DNA of 10,853 bases from an uncultured Eubacteriaceae bacterium. Lineage in GTDB: Bacteria; Bacillota; Clostridia; Lachnospirales; CAG-274. Every line of letters begins with the position of its first letter. Positions within the stretch are counted from its first letter, which is position 1. Shown here piece by piece: positions 1 through 7,390 of this stretch. The stretch is from assembly GCA_938042265.1 (NCBI GenBank), contig CALIRN010000149.1:1-10853 (forward strand), read 5' to 3'. The notes under the pieces are model-generated. The model made no database searches. It saw nothing but the letters and a program-made list of their open reading frames with translations, and had not been told where the DNA came from. The position numbers and the translations under genes were made by a program.

Positions 1-35
1 CAAGCTGAAAAAGGTTTAAATTGATGTTTGCAATA

Positions 36-65
36 TTCACATACTGATTTACTGAAATTTATAAA
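36..65 (+). promoter_or_regulatory. Candidate sigma-A promoter for the pepF operon
   Basis: TTCACA at 36-41 (one mismatch to the -35 consensus) lies 18 nt before TATAAA at 60-65 (one mismatch to -10). Transcription would start near 72, leaving a leader of about 35 nt before the ATG at 108. Seen by eye only; the surroundings are AT-rich, so a chance match is possible. Confidence 0.45.
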
Positions 66-107
66 ATTGGGTAAACTGAATACAAACATTTTTTATGGAG
101 GTTTACT

Positions 108-1883
108 ATGGAAACTGAATGGTTACTTGACAATATTTATCCCTCGGTGGACAGCGAGGAATTTAAGGCTGATGTACAGGCCTTTAAAACTCAGCTTGAA
201 AGTTTGAACAAATGGGCAAAAACAGCTTTTACCTCTAAAAATAAGCCCGAAAGAGTAATTTATGAATATATTGTAATGAAAAACAGGCTTATGCAGTATG
301 AAAAGCTGATTGTTTATGTAAACCTTGCCATGTCGGTTGATACGGCAAATGAAAAGCTTTCCTCCGTACTGGATACGCTGGAGAAAACCGCAGCGGACTG
401 TGCAGAGCATGAAGCGCTGTTTTCACAGTATTTAAAGGGCGTAGACAATATTGATGAGATAATAAAAAATAACCGTATATTAACATCCCACGGCTATTTT
501 TTAAGAAAATCCAAAAAGGACAGCGAGCATACCCTGTATCCGGAGCAGGAGATAATTATATCAAAGATGAAAAATACAGGCTCCTCTCTGTGGAAAAAGC
601 AGTGGGAGCAGATAACCGCAAACCTTGAGATTGATTTTGAATATAATGGTAAAAGCTACAGTGAGCCTTTATCGTCAGTAAGAAATATGGCTTACTCCAA
701 GGACAGAGGTCTGCGCATTGCAGCCTATAAGGCAGAGCTTGCAGCCTATGAAAATATCAAAACTCCTGCCGCCTTTTGTATGAATGGTATAAAGGGAGAG
801 GTAATAACCTTAAGCAAAATGAGAGGTTACAGCTCTCCTCTTGATATGACTCTTGAGCAGTCACGTATTAACGGTGATATTTTAAATGCAATGTGGGGTG
901 CAATAAAGGAAAAGTTGCCCCAACTGACAGAATACTTTACCGCTAAGGCGGAGCTTTTGGGATATAATGATAAAAAGCTGCCTTTTTATGAGCTGTTTGC
1001 ACCTGTGGGAGATGACCCCCAATATACTTTAGAGCAGGCAAGAGATACGGTTATTGACAGCTTTACAGCCTTTTCAAGGGAACTGGGCGGGTTTGCAAAA
1101 AAAGCTTTTGAAAAACGATGGATTGATCTTATGCCACGTAAGGGGAAAACAGGCGGAGCCTTCTGTGAGGTGGTTCACTCAATTAAGGAAAGCCGTATAA
1201 TGACCAACTTTGGAGGAACCTTTAATGATGTGGTAACAATAGCCCATGAGCTGGGACACGCCTATCATGATACAAAGCTGTATAATGCTGAACCGCTGAA
1301 TAGCTTTTATCCAATGCCTATTGCTGAAACCGCCTCAACTCTTTGTGAAACCGTTTTAATAAATGAGGTGCTGAAAACTGCGGATAATAACACTGCACTG
1401 ATTATCCTTGAAAATGACCTTTCAGGCATTATGCAGACCCTTTCGGACATTTACAGTCGTTTCCTTTTTGAGGATAGGGTGTTTGAATTAAGGGCACAGG
1501 GTACACTGTCCGCAGACAGCCTTTGTGAAATTATGATACAGGCTCAGAGGGAGGCGTACAATAATACACTGAGCGAGGACTATATGCACCGATATATGTG
1601 GCTTTGCAAGCCTCATTATTATGACAGTGATTTTAACTATTATAACTTCCCCTATGCTTTTGGTATGCTCTTATCAAAGGCTCTTTACGGAAAGTATAAG
1701 GAAATGGGCAGTGATTTTATATCGCTCTACGATAAGCTTTTGTCCGCTACAGGTACCAATAATCTGGCGCAGGTGGCAAAAATAGCAGGCTTTGATTTAA
1801 CCGACACTGCTTTTTGGCTTAACAGCCTCAGTATCATTTTAGATGAAGTTAAGGATTTTATTTCAATATTAAAAAAGAGGTAA
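108..1883 (+). CDS. pepF: M3 family oligoendopeptidase (PepF type)
   Basis: A cytosolic zinc metallopeptidase that would cut short peptides, probably in peptide recycling. At 591 residues it has the usual PepF length. The zinc motif HELGH is at residues 380-384, with His380 and His384 as ligands and Glu381 as catalytic base. The third ligand is the Glu in ETAST near residue 407, about 27 residues downstream, as expected for M3 enzymes. A Tyr-rich C-terminal region around residues 500-535 (HYYDSDFNYYNFPYAFG) is typical of the family's substrate-binding segment. There is no signal peptide or membrane segment. The ATG start has GGAGG at 97-101 with a 6-nt spacer. It is the first gene of an apparent operon, with only 5 nt before the next gene. 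The family is certain; the exact peptide specificity cannot be read from the sequence. Confidence 0.95.
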   Translation: METEWLLDNIYPSVDSEEFKADVQAFKTQLESLNKWAKTAFTSKNKPERVIYEYIVMKNRLMQYEKLIVYVNLAMSVDTANEKLSSVLDTLEKTAADCAEHEALFSQYLKGVDNIDEIIKNNRILTSHGYFLRKSKKDSEHTLYPEQEIIISKMKNTGSSLWKKQWEQITANLEIDFEYNGKSYSEPLSSVRNMAYSKDRGLRIAAYKAELAAYENIKTPAAFCMNGIKGEVITLSKMRGYSSPLDMTLEQSRINGDILNAMWGAIKEKLPQLTEYFTAKAELLGYNDKKLPFYELFAPVGDDPQYTLEQARDTVIDSFTAFSRELGGFAKKAFEKRWIDLMPRKGKTGGAFCEVVHSIKESRIMTNFGGTFNDVVTIAHELGHAYHDTKLYNAEPLNSFYPMPIAETASTLCETVLINEVLKTADNNTALIILENDLSGIMQTLSDIYSRFLFEDRVFELRAQGTLSADSLCEIMIQAQREAYNNTLSEDYMHRYMWLCKPHYYDSDFNYYNFPYAFGMLLSKALYGKYKEMGSDFISLYDKLLSATGTNNLAQVAKIAGFDLTDTAFWLNSLSIILDEVKDFISILKKR

Positions 1884-1888
1884 TATTT

Positions 1889-2776
1889 ATGCTGCAATTT
1901 AAGAAGGTTGAACTTGACCACAGGGAAAGAGCAAATCATTTTCTTAAGATGAAAAATTATTTTATGTGTGCCTACTGTTTTACGGATATTTTCATCTGGA
2001 GCAGTGCCTATGGCACAAGGATAGCCTTTGACGATGATTTTATGTATATTAAAACAAGCAACAGCCAGGGTACATTTTTTACATCTCCCATAGGCAGCGG
2101 AGATTATGCCGTAGCTATAGAAAAAATGGCGGAGATTGCCCATGAGGAGGGCTATCCTTTGAGAATGTACTGTGTACCGCCGGAAGTAAAGACAAGGCTT
2201 GAGGATATTTATCCGAAGCGTTTTGTTTTTACTGAGGATCGAGACCAGGCGGATTATATTTATTCTGCCGAAAGCCTTATGTATCTTAAGGGAAAAAAGC
2301 TTCACGGAAAGCGCAACCATATAAATAAATTTTTAAGTGAATATGACGGACGCTGGGCCTATGAGGACCTAACTGCCGATAATGTACATGAGTTTTTTGA
2401 GTATCAGCTTGACTGGTGCTCCGACAACCCAAGCGAGTTTTTAGGTGAAACCTGTGCAGTGTCCCTTGCTCTTAAAAATATGGAGCCGTTGGGTATTAAA
2501 GGCGGTCTTTTACGCCTTGACGGTAAGCTTATTGCCGTTACTTTAGGCAGTGAAAGCTTTTATGATACCTTTATAGTCCATATTGAAAAGGCAGATGCCT
2601 CAATTCCCGGGGCCTATCAGATGATAAATCAGCAGTTTGCACAGCACAATTTTGAAAAGTACCGTTATATTGACCGTGAGGAGGATTTGGGGATTGAGGG
2701 CTTAAGAAAGGCTAAGCTGTCATACTATCCCGAAAGCATTACGGAGAATTATTATGCAGAGGAAAAAACGGAATGA
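1889..2776 (+). CDS. DUF2156 (phosphatidylglycerol lysyltransferase-like) protein
   Basis: A 295-residue protein of the DUF2156 family, which shares the tandem acyltransferase-like fold of the C-terminal domain of lysylphosphatidylglycerol synthases. Recognisable family blocks are KLHGKRNHINKF at residues 137-148, HIEKADASIPGAY at 231-243 and REEDLGIEGLRKAK at 263-276. No membrane segments are seen, so this is a stand-alone soluble version and not an MprF-type flippase fusion. By family it could transfer an aminoacyl group from aminoacyl-tRNA, but the acceptor is unknown. It starts 5 nt after the peptidase gene, with AGAGGT at about 1875-1880 as ribosome binding site. Its last 4 nt overlap the following acetyltransferase gene, which suggests translational coupling. 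Confidence 0.85.
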   Translation: MLQFKKVELDHRERANHFLKMKNYFMCAYCFTDIFIWSSAYGTRIAFDDDFMYIKTSNSQGTFFTSPIGSGDYAVAIEKMAEIAHEEGYPLRMYCVPPEVKTRLEDIYPKRFVFTEDRDQADYIYSAESLMYLKGKKLHGKRNHINKFLSEYDGRWAYEDLTADNVHEFFEYQLDWCSDNPSEFLGETCAVSLALKNMEPLGIKGGLLRLDGKLIAVTLGSESFYDTFIVHIEKADASIPGAYQMINQQFAQHNFEKYRYIDREEDLGIEGLRKAKLSYYPESITENYYAEEKTE

Positions 2777-3549
2777 TTGAGTTTGCGTCGGATAAGAATA
2801 CGGGAGAAATCAGAGCCTTGTGGGATATAGCTTTTCCGCAGGAGCCTGATTTTAATGACTGGTTTTTTGCAAATAAATATAAGGCAGAGCTTTGTCTTGT
2901 TTACAAAGAGGACGGCATAATCATGGCTATGGCACAGCTTCTGCCCTATGAGATTAAGGGTGTGGGTAAGGTAAGCTATGTTTACGGTGCGGCAACGCAT
3001 CCCAATTACCGCAGGCAGGGGCTTATGAGAAGGCTCCTTAACCGTTCCTTTGAAACAGATAAGGAAAAGGGCTTTGCTGCTTCAATACTTATACCTCAGG
3101 ATAAGCCGCTGTTTGATTTTTATAAAGGGTTGGGTTATAAAACCTGCTTTTTTGCTAAAAGCGGCATTGCCTGCGGTTCTGCCGATACTAAAGGTTATGG
3201 TATAAGAGAGGCTTCGGAGGCGGATATTCCTTTTATGGACAGGTTGTACAGGACGGAACAGGGAGAAAATTATATTATCCGTACAAAGGATTACTGGGCG
3301 GAGCAGATAAAAATGTTTAAGGCTCTTGGCGGCGGAACCTATATTTTAATGAAGGGTGAAACTCCCAGGGGTTACGGATTTGTAAGCGACGGCTTTATAC
3401 AGGAGGCATTTGGCGATGGGGAAAGACTTGCTGCACTGGCAGGAGTGAATAAGTATGTGAGCTGCGGCGGTGATATGCCTATAGGTATGGCATATTCCTA
3501 CGGCAATAAACTGCCAGACACAATGTATATAAATCTTATGTATAATTGA
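2773..3549 (+). CDS. GNAT family N-acetyltransferase
   Basis: A 258-residue protein with a GNAT domain in its N-terminal half. The acetyl-CoA binding motif A is visible as HPNYRRQGLMRRLL at residues 76-89 (pattern R-R-x-G-L-M), preceded by the strand VSYVYGAAT. The next block, ILIPQDKPLFDFYKGLGY, matches the late GNAT strand-helix with the FY-x-x-x-G-Y pattern. The C-terminal part (about 125-258) is less conserved and may be a second, degenerate acetyltransferase-like half. It is shorter than Eis-type proteins of about 400 residues, which add an SCP2-like domain. The ATG overlaps the upstream TGA in an ATGA arrangement. The substrate is unknown; co-translation with the DUF2156 protein suggests that they act in one process. 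A strong promoter for the next gene begins over its stop codon. Confidence 0.88.
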   Translation: MIEFASDKNTGEIRALWDIAFPQEPDFNDWFFANKYKAELCLVYKEDGIIMAMAQLLPYEIKGVGKVSYVYGAATHPNYRRQGLMRRLLNRSFETDKEKGFAASILIPQDKPLFDFYKGLGYKTCFFAKSGIACGSADTKGYGIREASEADIPFMDRLYRTEQGENYIIRTKDYWAEQIKMFKALGGGTYILMKGETPRGYGFVSDGFIQEAFGDGERLAALAGVNKYVSCGGDMPIGMAYSYGNKLPDTMYINLMYN

Positions 3550-3574
3550 CAGGACAATATATTTATAATATAAT
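3546..3574 (+). promoter_or_regulatory. Exact-consensus sigma-A promoter
   Basis: TTGACA at 3546-3551 and TATAAT at 3569-3574 are separated by exactly 17 nt, so both hexamers and the spacer match the consensus. The -35 box overlaps the TGA stop (3547-3549) of the GNAT gene. The start would be near 3581, giving a leader of about 45 nt to the HD-domain gene, whose AGAAGG ribosome binding site is at about 3613-3618. Confidence 0.8.
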
Positions 3575-3625
3575 TATCGTATATATCCGTATGTAAAAGA
3601 TAATAACCAAAAAGAAGGTTTTAAT

Positions 3626-4111
3626 ATGATAAATAGAACAATGGGTAAAATGATTGAGTATTACAGGGGTGACCCTAAGCGCATACAGCATTTTATCAAG
3701 GTTTATGCCCTTGCCCACAGCATTGCGGAGGGTGAGGGAATGGAAGGGAAGCAGCTTTTTATTCTTGATATAGCTGCCCTTTTACATGATATAGGTATTA
3801 AAATAAGTGAGGAAAAGTATAACTCCTCAGCAGGCAGATATCAGGAGCTGGAAGGCCCTGCACAGGCTGAAAAACTGCTTTGTGAGTTAGGTGCTGAAAG
3901 ATCTGTAATTGAAAGAGTGTGTTATCTGGTAGGTCATCATCACACCTATGACAATATTCAGGGTATGGATTATCAGATACTTGTGGAGGCTGACTTTCTC
4001 GTAAATCTTTATGAGGACAATGAAACAATGCAGGCGGTGCAGACAGTAAAGGAACATATATTTAAAACCGAAACAGGCAAAAAATACATATCTGATATGT
4101 TTGGACTGTAA
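3626..4111 (+). CDS. Small HD-domain phosphohydrolase-like protein
   Basis: A 161-residue soluble protein made almost entirely of one HD domain. The metal-binding set expected for HD proteins is present: His22 in RIQHFIKVYALA, the His54-Asp55 doublet in ALLHDIGIKI, the GHHHTYDN cluster at residues 103-110 and Asp123 in VEADFLVNLYED. These are consistent with a divalent-metal phosphohydrolase acting on a nucleotide or other phosphate ester; the substrate cannot be told. The ATG has AGAAGG 7 nt upstream. The gene seems to be transcribed from its own very strong promoter and is followed by another promoter at 4128, so it may be mostly monocistronic, although no clear terminator separates it from the tautomerase gene. 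Confidence 0.85.
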   Translation: MINRTMGKMIEYYRGDPKRIQHFIKVYALAHSIAEGEGMEGKQLFILDIAALLHDIGIKISEEKYNSSAGRYQELEGPAQAEKLLCELGAERSVIERVCYLVGHHHTYDNIQGMDYQILVEADFLVNLYEDNETMQAVQTVKEHIFKTETGKKYISDMFGL

Positions 4112-4127
4112 TTCATCGCTTAATTAC

Positions 4128-4156
4128 TTGTAATTTTTATTAAACGGGAGTATAAT
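4128..4156 (+). promoter_or_regulatory. Sigma-A promoter for the tautomerase gene
   Basis: TTGTAA at 4128-4133 and TATAAT at 4151-4156 are separated by 17 nt. The start would be near 4163, leaving about 26 nt before the GTG at 4189. The -10 box is exact and the -35 box matches at four of six positions. Confidence 0.6.
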
Positions 4157-4188
4157 TATTATAAAATACCGTAATTGGAGGTGTTATT

Positions 4189-4530
4189 GTGCCGTTTATT
4201 AATACCAAAACCAACTTTGAGATAAATAAGGAAAAGCGTGATAAAATTAAGGAGAGCTACGGTAAGGCAATTACCCTTATCCCTGGTAAAAGCGAACGTT
4301 CACTTATGCTGGGCTTTGATTGCTGTCCAATGTATTTTGGAGGACAGGAGAGGGAAAAGCTTGCTTTTGTAGAGGTCAAGCTTTTTGGAAGGGCAGACAG
4401 AGATAAAATGAATGAGCTTACAAAAAAACTGTGCGATATATTAAACTCAGAAACAGGCGTTGAAAAGAGTGACATCTATGTAAAGTTTGAAGAAGCAGAG
4501 GTATGGGGCTGTAACGGCCGCAATTTTTAA
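4189..4530 (+). CDS. MIF-like tautomerase (phenylpyruvate tautomerase family)
   Basis: A 113-residue protein of the tautomerase superfamily, MIF branch. The start is GTG at 4189, preceded by GGAGGTG at 4177-4183 with a 5-nt spacer. Translation from here puts proline at position 2, so removal of the initiator Met exposes Pro-1, the catalytic base of this superfamily; this strongly supports the start. Lys34 in the PGK segment aligns with the active-site Lys32 of MIF, and the C-terminal WGCNGRNF resembles the GWNNSTFA end of mammalian MIF. Family members form trimers and catalyse keto-enol tautomerisation of phenylpyruvate or related molecules; the bacterial substrate is often unknown. It is followed within 35 nt by an SGNH hydrolase gene and probably shares its transcript. 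Confidence 0.87.
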   Translation: MPFINTKTNFEINKEKRDKIKESYGKAITLIPGKSERSLMLGFDCCPMYFGGQEREKLAFVEVKLFGRADRDKMNELTKKLCDILNSETGVEKSDIYVKFEEAEVWGCNGRNF

Positions 4531-4552
4531 TTTTTGATAAAATAAACACACC

Positions 4553-4567
4553 GAGGTGATTGTTTTG
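4553..4567 (+). promoter_or_regulatory. Ribosome binding site that decides the SGNH hydrolase start
   Basis: GAGGTG at 4553-4558 is the only Shine-Dalgarno-like sequence here. An in-frame GTG at 4556 lies inside it and cannot be the start. TTG at 4565 has a 6-nt spacer, while the next in-frame ATG at 4577 would be 18 nt away. TTG 4565 is therefore the best start. Confidence 0.65.
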
Positions 4568-5131
4568 GGTAATGTAATGATTTTTGCCGGTGACAGTATA
4601 ACTCAAAGCGGCGACTATATTAACGAATTAATGGAAATATACCCCACAAGCCTTATGCTTAATAAGGGTACCAACGGTTTTAAGGTGTTTGATCTGGAGA
4701 AAAACTGGCAGAATATATGTATTGATTATAAGCCTGATGTAGTTACAATACTGGTAGGTATTAACGAGGTTATAGATACTATGCGTGGTATCCCAGATAT
4801 GGAAAAGCATTTTGAGGAAAGCTACATCAGAATTATTGAAATGACAAAGGCAAATACAAATGCTGATATTATGCTTATGGAGCCTTTTATTATGGCATAT
4901 CCAAAAAAGCTGTTTAACTGGATGCTGGTTACAAAGCGTTTTGTAAACGTGGTTGACGGACTGGCGGCAAAGTATGACACGGGTCTTGTCAAGCTGTGGG
5001 ATGTGTTCAATCAGGCAGACGCAAGCCTTATGACCATTGATGGTATACATATTACACCTGAGGGACATAAGCTTATAGCTCAGGCTTGGAATGAGGAGTA
5101 TAAAAAAAGACTTGCCCTAAATGGGGATTGA
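4565..5131 (+). CDS. SGNH/GDSL hydrolase family protein
   Basis: A protein of about 188 residues with the SGNH esterase/lipase fold. Counting from the TTG start, block I is GDSIT at residues 9-13 with nucleophile Ser11; the block II Gly is in NKGTNG near 33-38; block III is GINE at 65-68, with Asn67 as oxyanion-hole residue (the common form is GxND, so the Glu is a mild variant); block V is DGIHITPEGH at 159-168, with the catalytic Asp159 and His162. No signal peptide or membrane segment is visible, so it should act in the cytosol. It probably deacylates a small ester or carbohydrate; the substrate is unknown. It forms a two-gene unit with the MIF-like tautomerase, and its stop codon lies within the stem of the following terminator. 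Confidence 0.88.
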   Translation: MGNVMIFAGDSITQSGDYINELMEIYPTSLMLNKGTNGFKVFDLEKNWQNICIDYKPDVVTILVGINEVIDTMRGIPDMEKHFEESYIRIIEMTKANTNADIMLMEPFIMAYPKKLFNWMLVTKRFVNVVDGLAAKYDTGLVKLWDVFNQADASLMTIDGIHITPEGHKLIAQAWNEEYKKRLALNGD

Positions 5132-5180
5132 CCGAATGTGGGTTAATATTGACTTAACCTGTGTTTGGTCAATTTTTTTG
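5128..5180 (+). terminator. Rho-independent terminator after the SGNH hydrolase gene
   Basis: The left arm TTGACCGAATGTGGGTTAA (5128-5146) pairs along all 19 positions with 5154-5172, with five G-U wobble pairs and a 7-nt loop (TATTGAC), followed by seven Ts (5173-5179). The TGA stop of the hydrolase (5129-5131) is part of the stem. Confidence 0.88.
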
Positions 5181-5194
5181 TTTGGACTAAAGGG

Positions 5195-5234
5195 TTGCAA
5201 TTTATGTATGGGTGATATAAAATTATGCTATACT
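5195..5234 (+). promoter_or_regulatory. Promoter region of the purine operon
   Basis: Two overlapping solutions are visible: TTGCAA (5195-5200) with TAAAAT (5218-5223) at 17-nt spacing, and an extended -10 TGCTATACT (5226-5234) without a good -35. It lies just after a terminator and before the nucleoside phosphorylase gene, so a promoter is expected here; which solution is used is open. Confidence 0.5.
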
Positions 5235-5268
5235 ATAATTATAACGCTATGTAAAGGATGAGTATTAT

Positions 5269-6093
5269 ATGAGTAATTATTATAAAAGCCTTGAAAGGGC
5301 GCTTGCAAGTATAAGAAGTGTAACTGATTTTGTGCCATACGCAGCCATAGTTTTAGGCTCAGGCTTAGGTGCCTTGGCTGATGAAATTGAAATGGTGGAA
5401 CAGGTCAGTTACAGCGATATAGACAACTTTCCCGTATCTACGGTAGAGGGACACAGGGGTAGATTTGTTTTTGGATATATTGATAAAACTCCGATTGTTA
5501 TTATGCAGGGACGTGTGCATATCTATGAGGGTTATACCTCACGGCAGGTGGTTATGCCTACACGCTTAACTGCCATGCTTGGCGCAAGGGTACTGCTTTT
5601 AACAAATGCGGCAGGGGGAGTTAATTTTGATTTCAGGCAGGGGGATTTAATGGTGATAAAGGACCATATTTCCTGCTTTGTACCCTCTCCATTAATAGGC
5701 GAAAATATTGATGAACTGGGTACACGATTTCCCGATATGTCGGGGGTATATGACAGTGAACTGACGGAGCTTATGTTAAAATGCGGTGAGGACTTGGGTA
5801 TTAAGCTTAAGTCTGGTGTTTACTGTCAGCTTACGGGCCCTCAGTATGAAACTCCCTCCGGGGTTAAGCTGGTGCGTACCCTTGGCGGCGATGCGGTGGG
5901 TATGAGTACTGCCTGTGAGGCTATGGCGGCTGTACACTGCGGTATGCGTGTGTGCGGTGTATCCTGTATAACAAATATGGCGTCAGGCGTAACCGATAAG
6001 CCTCTGTCACATAGTGAGGTGCAGGAAACGGCAGATAAAACGGCTCAGGACTTTAAAGCTTTGGTAAAAAAGTTTGTTTCGGAGCTGAAATAA
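5269..6093 (+). CDS. punA: Purine-nucleoside phosphorylase (trimeric, PNP-I/II type)
   Basis: Cytosolic enzyme that splits purine (deoxy)nucleosides with phosphate into free base and (deoxy)ribose-1-phosphate. The 274-residue length fits the low-molecular-mass trimeric class, not the hexameric DeoD class. Visible phosphate and sugar sites are GSGLG at residues 30-34, EGHRG at 60-64, GRVHIYEG at 81-88 and TNAAGG at 112-117. The base-recognition residues are Glu194 in QYETP and Asn236 in TNMASG, which in this family favour the 6-oxopurines inosine and guanosine; Met212 lies in the GMST sugar pocket. The ATG has AAAGGATG upstream as ribosome binding site. It is the first gene of its operon, 13 nt before an amidohydrolase of the MTA/SAH deaminase type, which could feed it inosine-type products. 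Confidence 0.95.
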   Translation: MSNYYKSLERALASIRSVTDFVPYAAIVLGSGLGALADEIEMVEQVSYSDIDNFPVSTVEGHRGRFVFGYIDKTPIVIMQGRVHIYEGYTSRQVVMPTRLTAMLGARVLLLTNAAGGVNFDFRQGDLMVIKDHISCFVPSPLIGENIDELGTRFPDMSGVYDSELTELMLKCGEDLGIKLKSGVYCQLTGPQYETPSGVKLVRTLGGDAVGMSTACEAMAAVHCGMRVCGVSCITNMASGVTDKPLSHSEVQETADKTAQDFKALVKKFVSELK

Positions 6094-6106
6094 GGGGGGA
6101 TTTTCC

Positions 6107-7390
6107 ATGCGTATAAGGCTGTATAATGCCAATATACTTACTCTTAACAATAATTTTAGCATAACCTGTGGTGAAATATGGACAAATGACGGCATAATTG
6201 AATACATTGGAGATAAAAGGCCGGAAACACCTCTGTTTGACAGGGAAATTGATGTGGAGCAAAATCTGCTTATGCCATCCTTTAAAAATGCTCATACTCA
6301 TTCAGCTATGACCTTTCTGCGCAGCTTTGCAGATGATATGCCGCTTGAAGAATGGCTTAATAATAAGGTCTTCCCCATGGAGGCAAAGAGAGAAGAGGAG
6401 GACTGCCATAAATTTGCAAAGATTGCCCTGCTTGAATATATTGAGGGCGGAATATCCGCCTTTATGGATATGTATGCCTTTGAGGAGGAAACCGTACAGG
6501 CGGCTGTGGATATGGGTGTGCGTGTTGTGCTGTGCGGTCCCCTTAATAACTTTACCGGCAGTATAGACAGAGAAAGAGAACTGTTTGAAAGGTATAACGG
6601 CAAAAATCCCCTTGTATCAAAGCAGCTTGGCTTTCATGCGGTTTACACTACTGACAAAGGACTCTTAGGTGAGCTTGCAGCATTATCCCATGAGCTTAAG
6701 GCACCTGTTTATACCCATTGCTGTGAAACCGAAACAGAGGTTGAAAACTGTGTTAGGGCAACGGGCAAGCCGCCTCTTGAATACCTTGACAGTCTGGGTA
6801 TGTGGGACTGTGGCGGTGGTATTTATCACGGCGTTTATCTGTCTGACAGAGATTATGAAATATTAAAGGAAAGGGGACTGTCGGTAATTACCTGCCCTGC
6901 CTCAAACCTTAAGCTTGCAAGCGGTATAGCGCCTGTTGAGCGTATATGTGATTACGGTATTAACGTAGGTATCGGTACGGACGGAGCCGCCAGCAACAAC
7001 AGCCTTGATATGTTCAGGGAGATGTTTCTGGTAACGGCTTTGCAGAAGTATTATTTAAATAATGCTGCGGCTATGTCGGCGGAAAGGGTGCTTTATATGG
7101 CAACTGTGGGAAGTGCCCGTGCCATGGGGCTTTATAACTGCGATGTGCTTGCACGGGGAAAGGCTGCGGATATTATTATGCTTGATTTAAAGCAGCCAAA
7201 TATGCAGCCCCCTAATGATATTGTGAAGAATATCGTTTACAGCGGCTCAAAGAAAAATATTAAAATGACTATGATAAACGGTAATATTGTCTATATGGAC
7301 GGAAAATTTTATACGGGTGGCAGTATCGCTGCTGTCTTTGCCGAAGCAGAAAGAGCAGCGGCAGAGATAAAAGGACGGTGCAATTTGTGA
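6107..7390 (+). CDS. Amidohydrolase, MTA/SAH/5'-deoxyadenosine deaminase type
   Basis: A 427-residue metal-dependent hydrolase of the TrzN/AtzA-MtaD branch of the amidohydrolase superfamily, with a TIM-barrel core between short beta-sandwich ends. Metal and catalytic residues are visible: His63 and His65 in NAHTH, a Glu in FPMEAK near residue 92, His177 in LGFHAVY, His204 in YTHCCET, His241 in YHGVY and Asp292 in GTDG. Family members deaminate the adenine of 5'-methylthioadenosine, S-adenosylhomocysteine or 5'-deoxyadenosine to the inosine form. The neighbouring phosphorylase gene supports a nucleoside substrate, because it would then cleave the 6-oxo product. AGGGGGGA lies just before the ATG. 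The precise nucleoside is not resolvable by eye; guanine or N-ethylammeline-type chemistry in related enzymes cannot be fully excluded. Confidence 0.85.
   Translation: MRIRLYNANILTLNNNFSITCGEIWTNDGIIEYIGDKRPETPLFDREIDVEQNLLMPSFKNAHTHSAMTFLRSFADDMPLEEWLNNKVFPMEAKREEEDCHKFAKIALLEYIEGGISAFMDMYAFEEETVQAAVDMGVRVVLCGPLNNFTGSIDRERELFERYNGKNPLVSKQLGFHAVYTTDKGLLGELAALSHELKAPVYTHCCETETEVENCVRATGKPPLEYLDSLGMWDCGGGIYHGVYLSDRDYEILKERGLSVITCPASNLKLASGIAPVERICDYGINVGIGTDGAASNNSLDMFREMFLVTALQKYYLNNAAAMSAERVLYMATVGSARAMGLYNCDVLARGKAADIIMLDLKQPNMQPPNDIVKNIVYSGSKKNIKMTMINGNIVYMDGKFYTGGSIAAVFAEAERAAAEIKGRCNL

Noticed and set aside
1727..2320. Open frame of 197 codons on the minus strand
   Set aside because: It lies across the end of the M3 peptidase gene and the first half of the DUF2156 gene, both clearly coding on the plus strand, and its translation shows no domain. 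It is a shadow frame, as are other minus-strand frames at 123-410, 4628-5068, 7465-7902, 8563-8841, 10082-10456 and 10582-10800.
4556..4558. GTG as start of the SGNH hydrolase
   Set aside because: The GTG is part of the Shine-Dalgarno sequence GAGGTG itself; TTG at 4565 has correct spacing.
6327..6866. Plus-strand frames of 79 and 65 codons inside the amidohydrolase
   Set aside because: They overlap well-conserved catalytic parts of the amidohydrolase in another frame, lack ribosome binding sites and show no family features.
7378..7380. GTG as start of the second HD protein
   Set aside because: It is only 2 nt from the AAAAGGA ribosome binding site; GTG 7387 has better spacing and a GTGA overlap with the previous stop.
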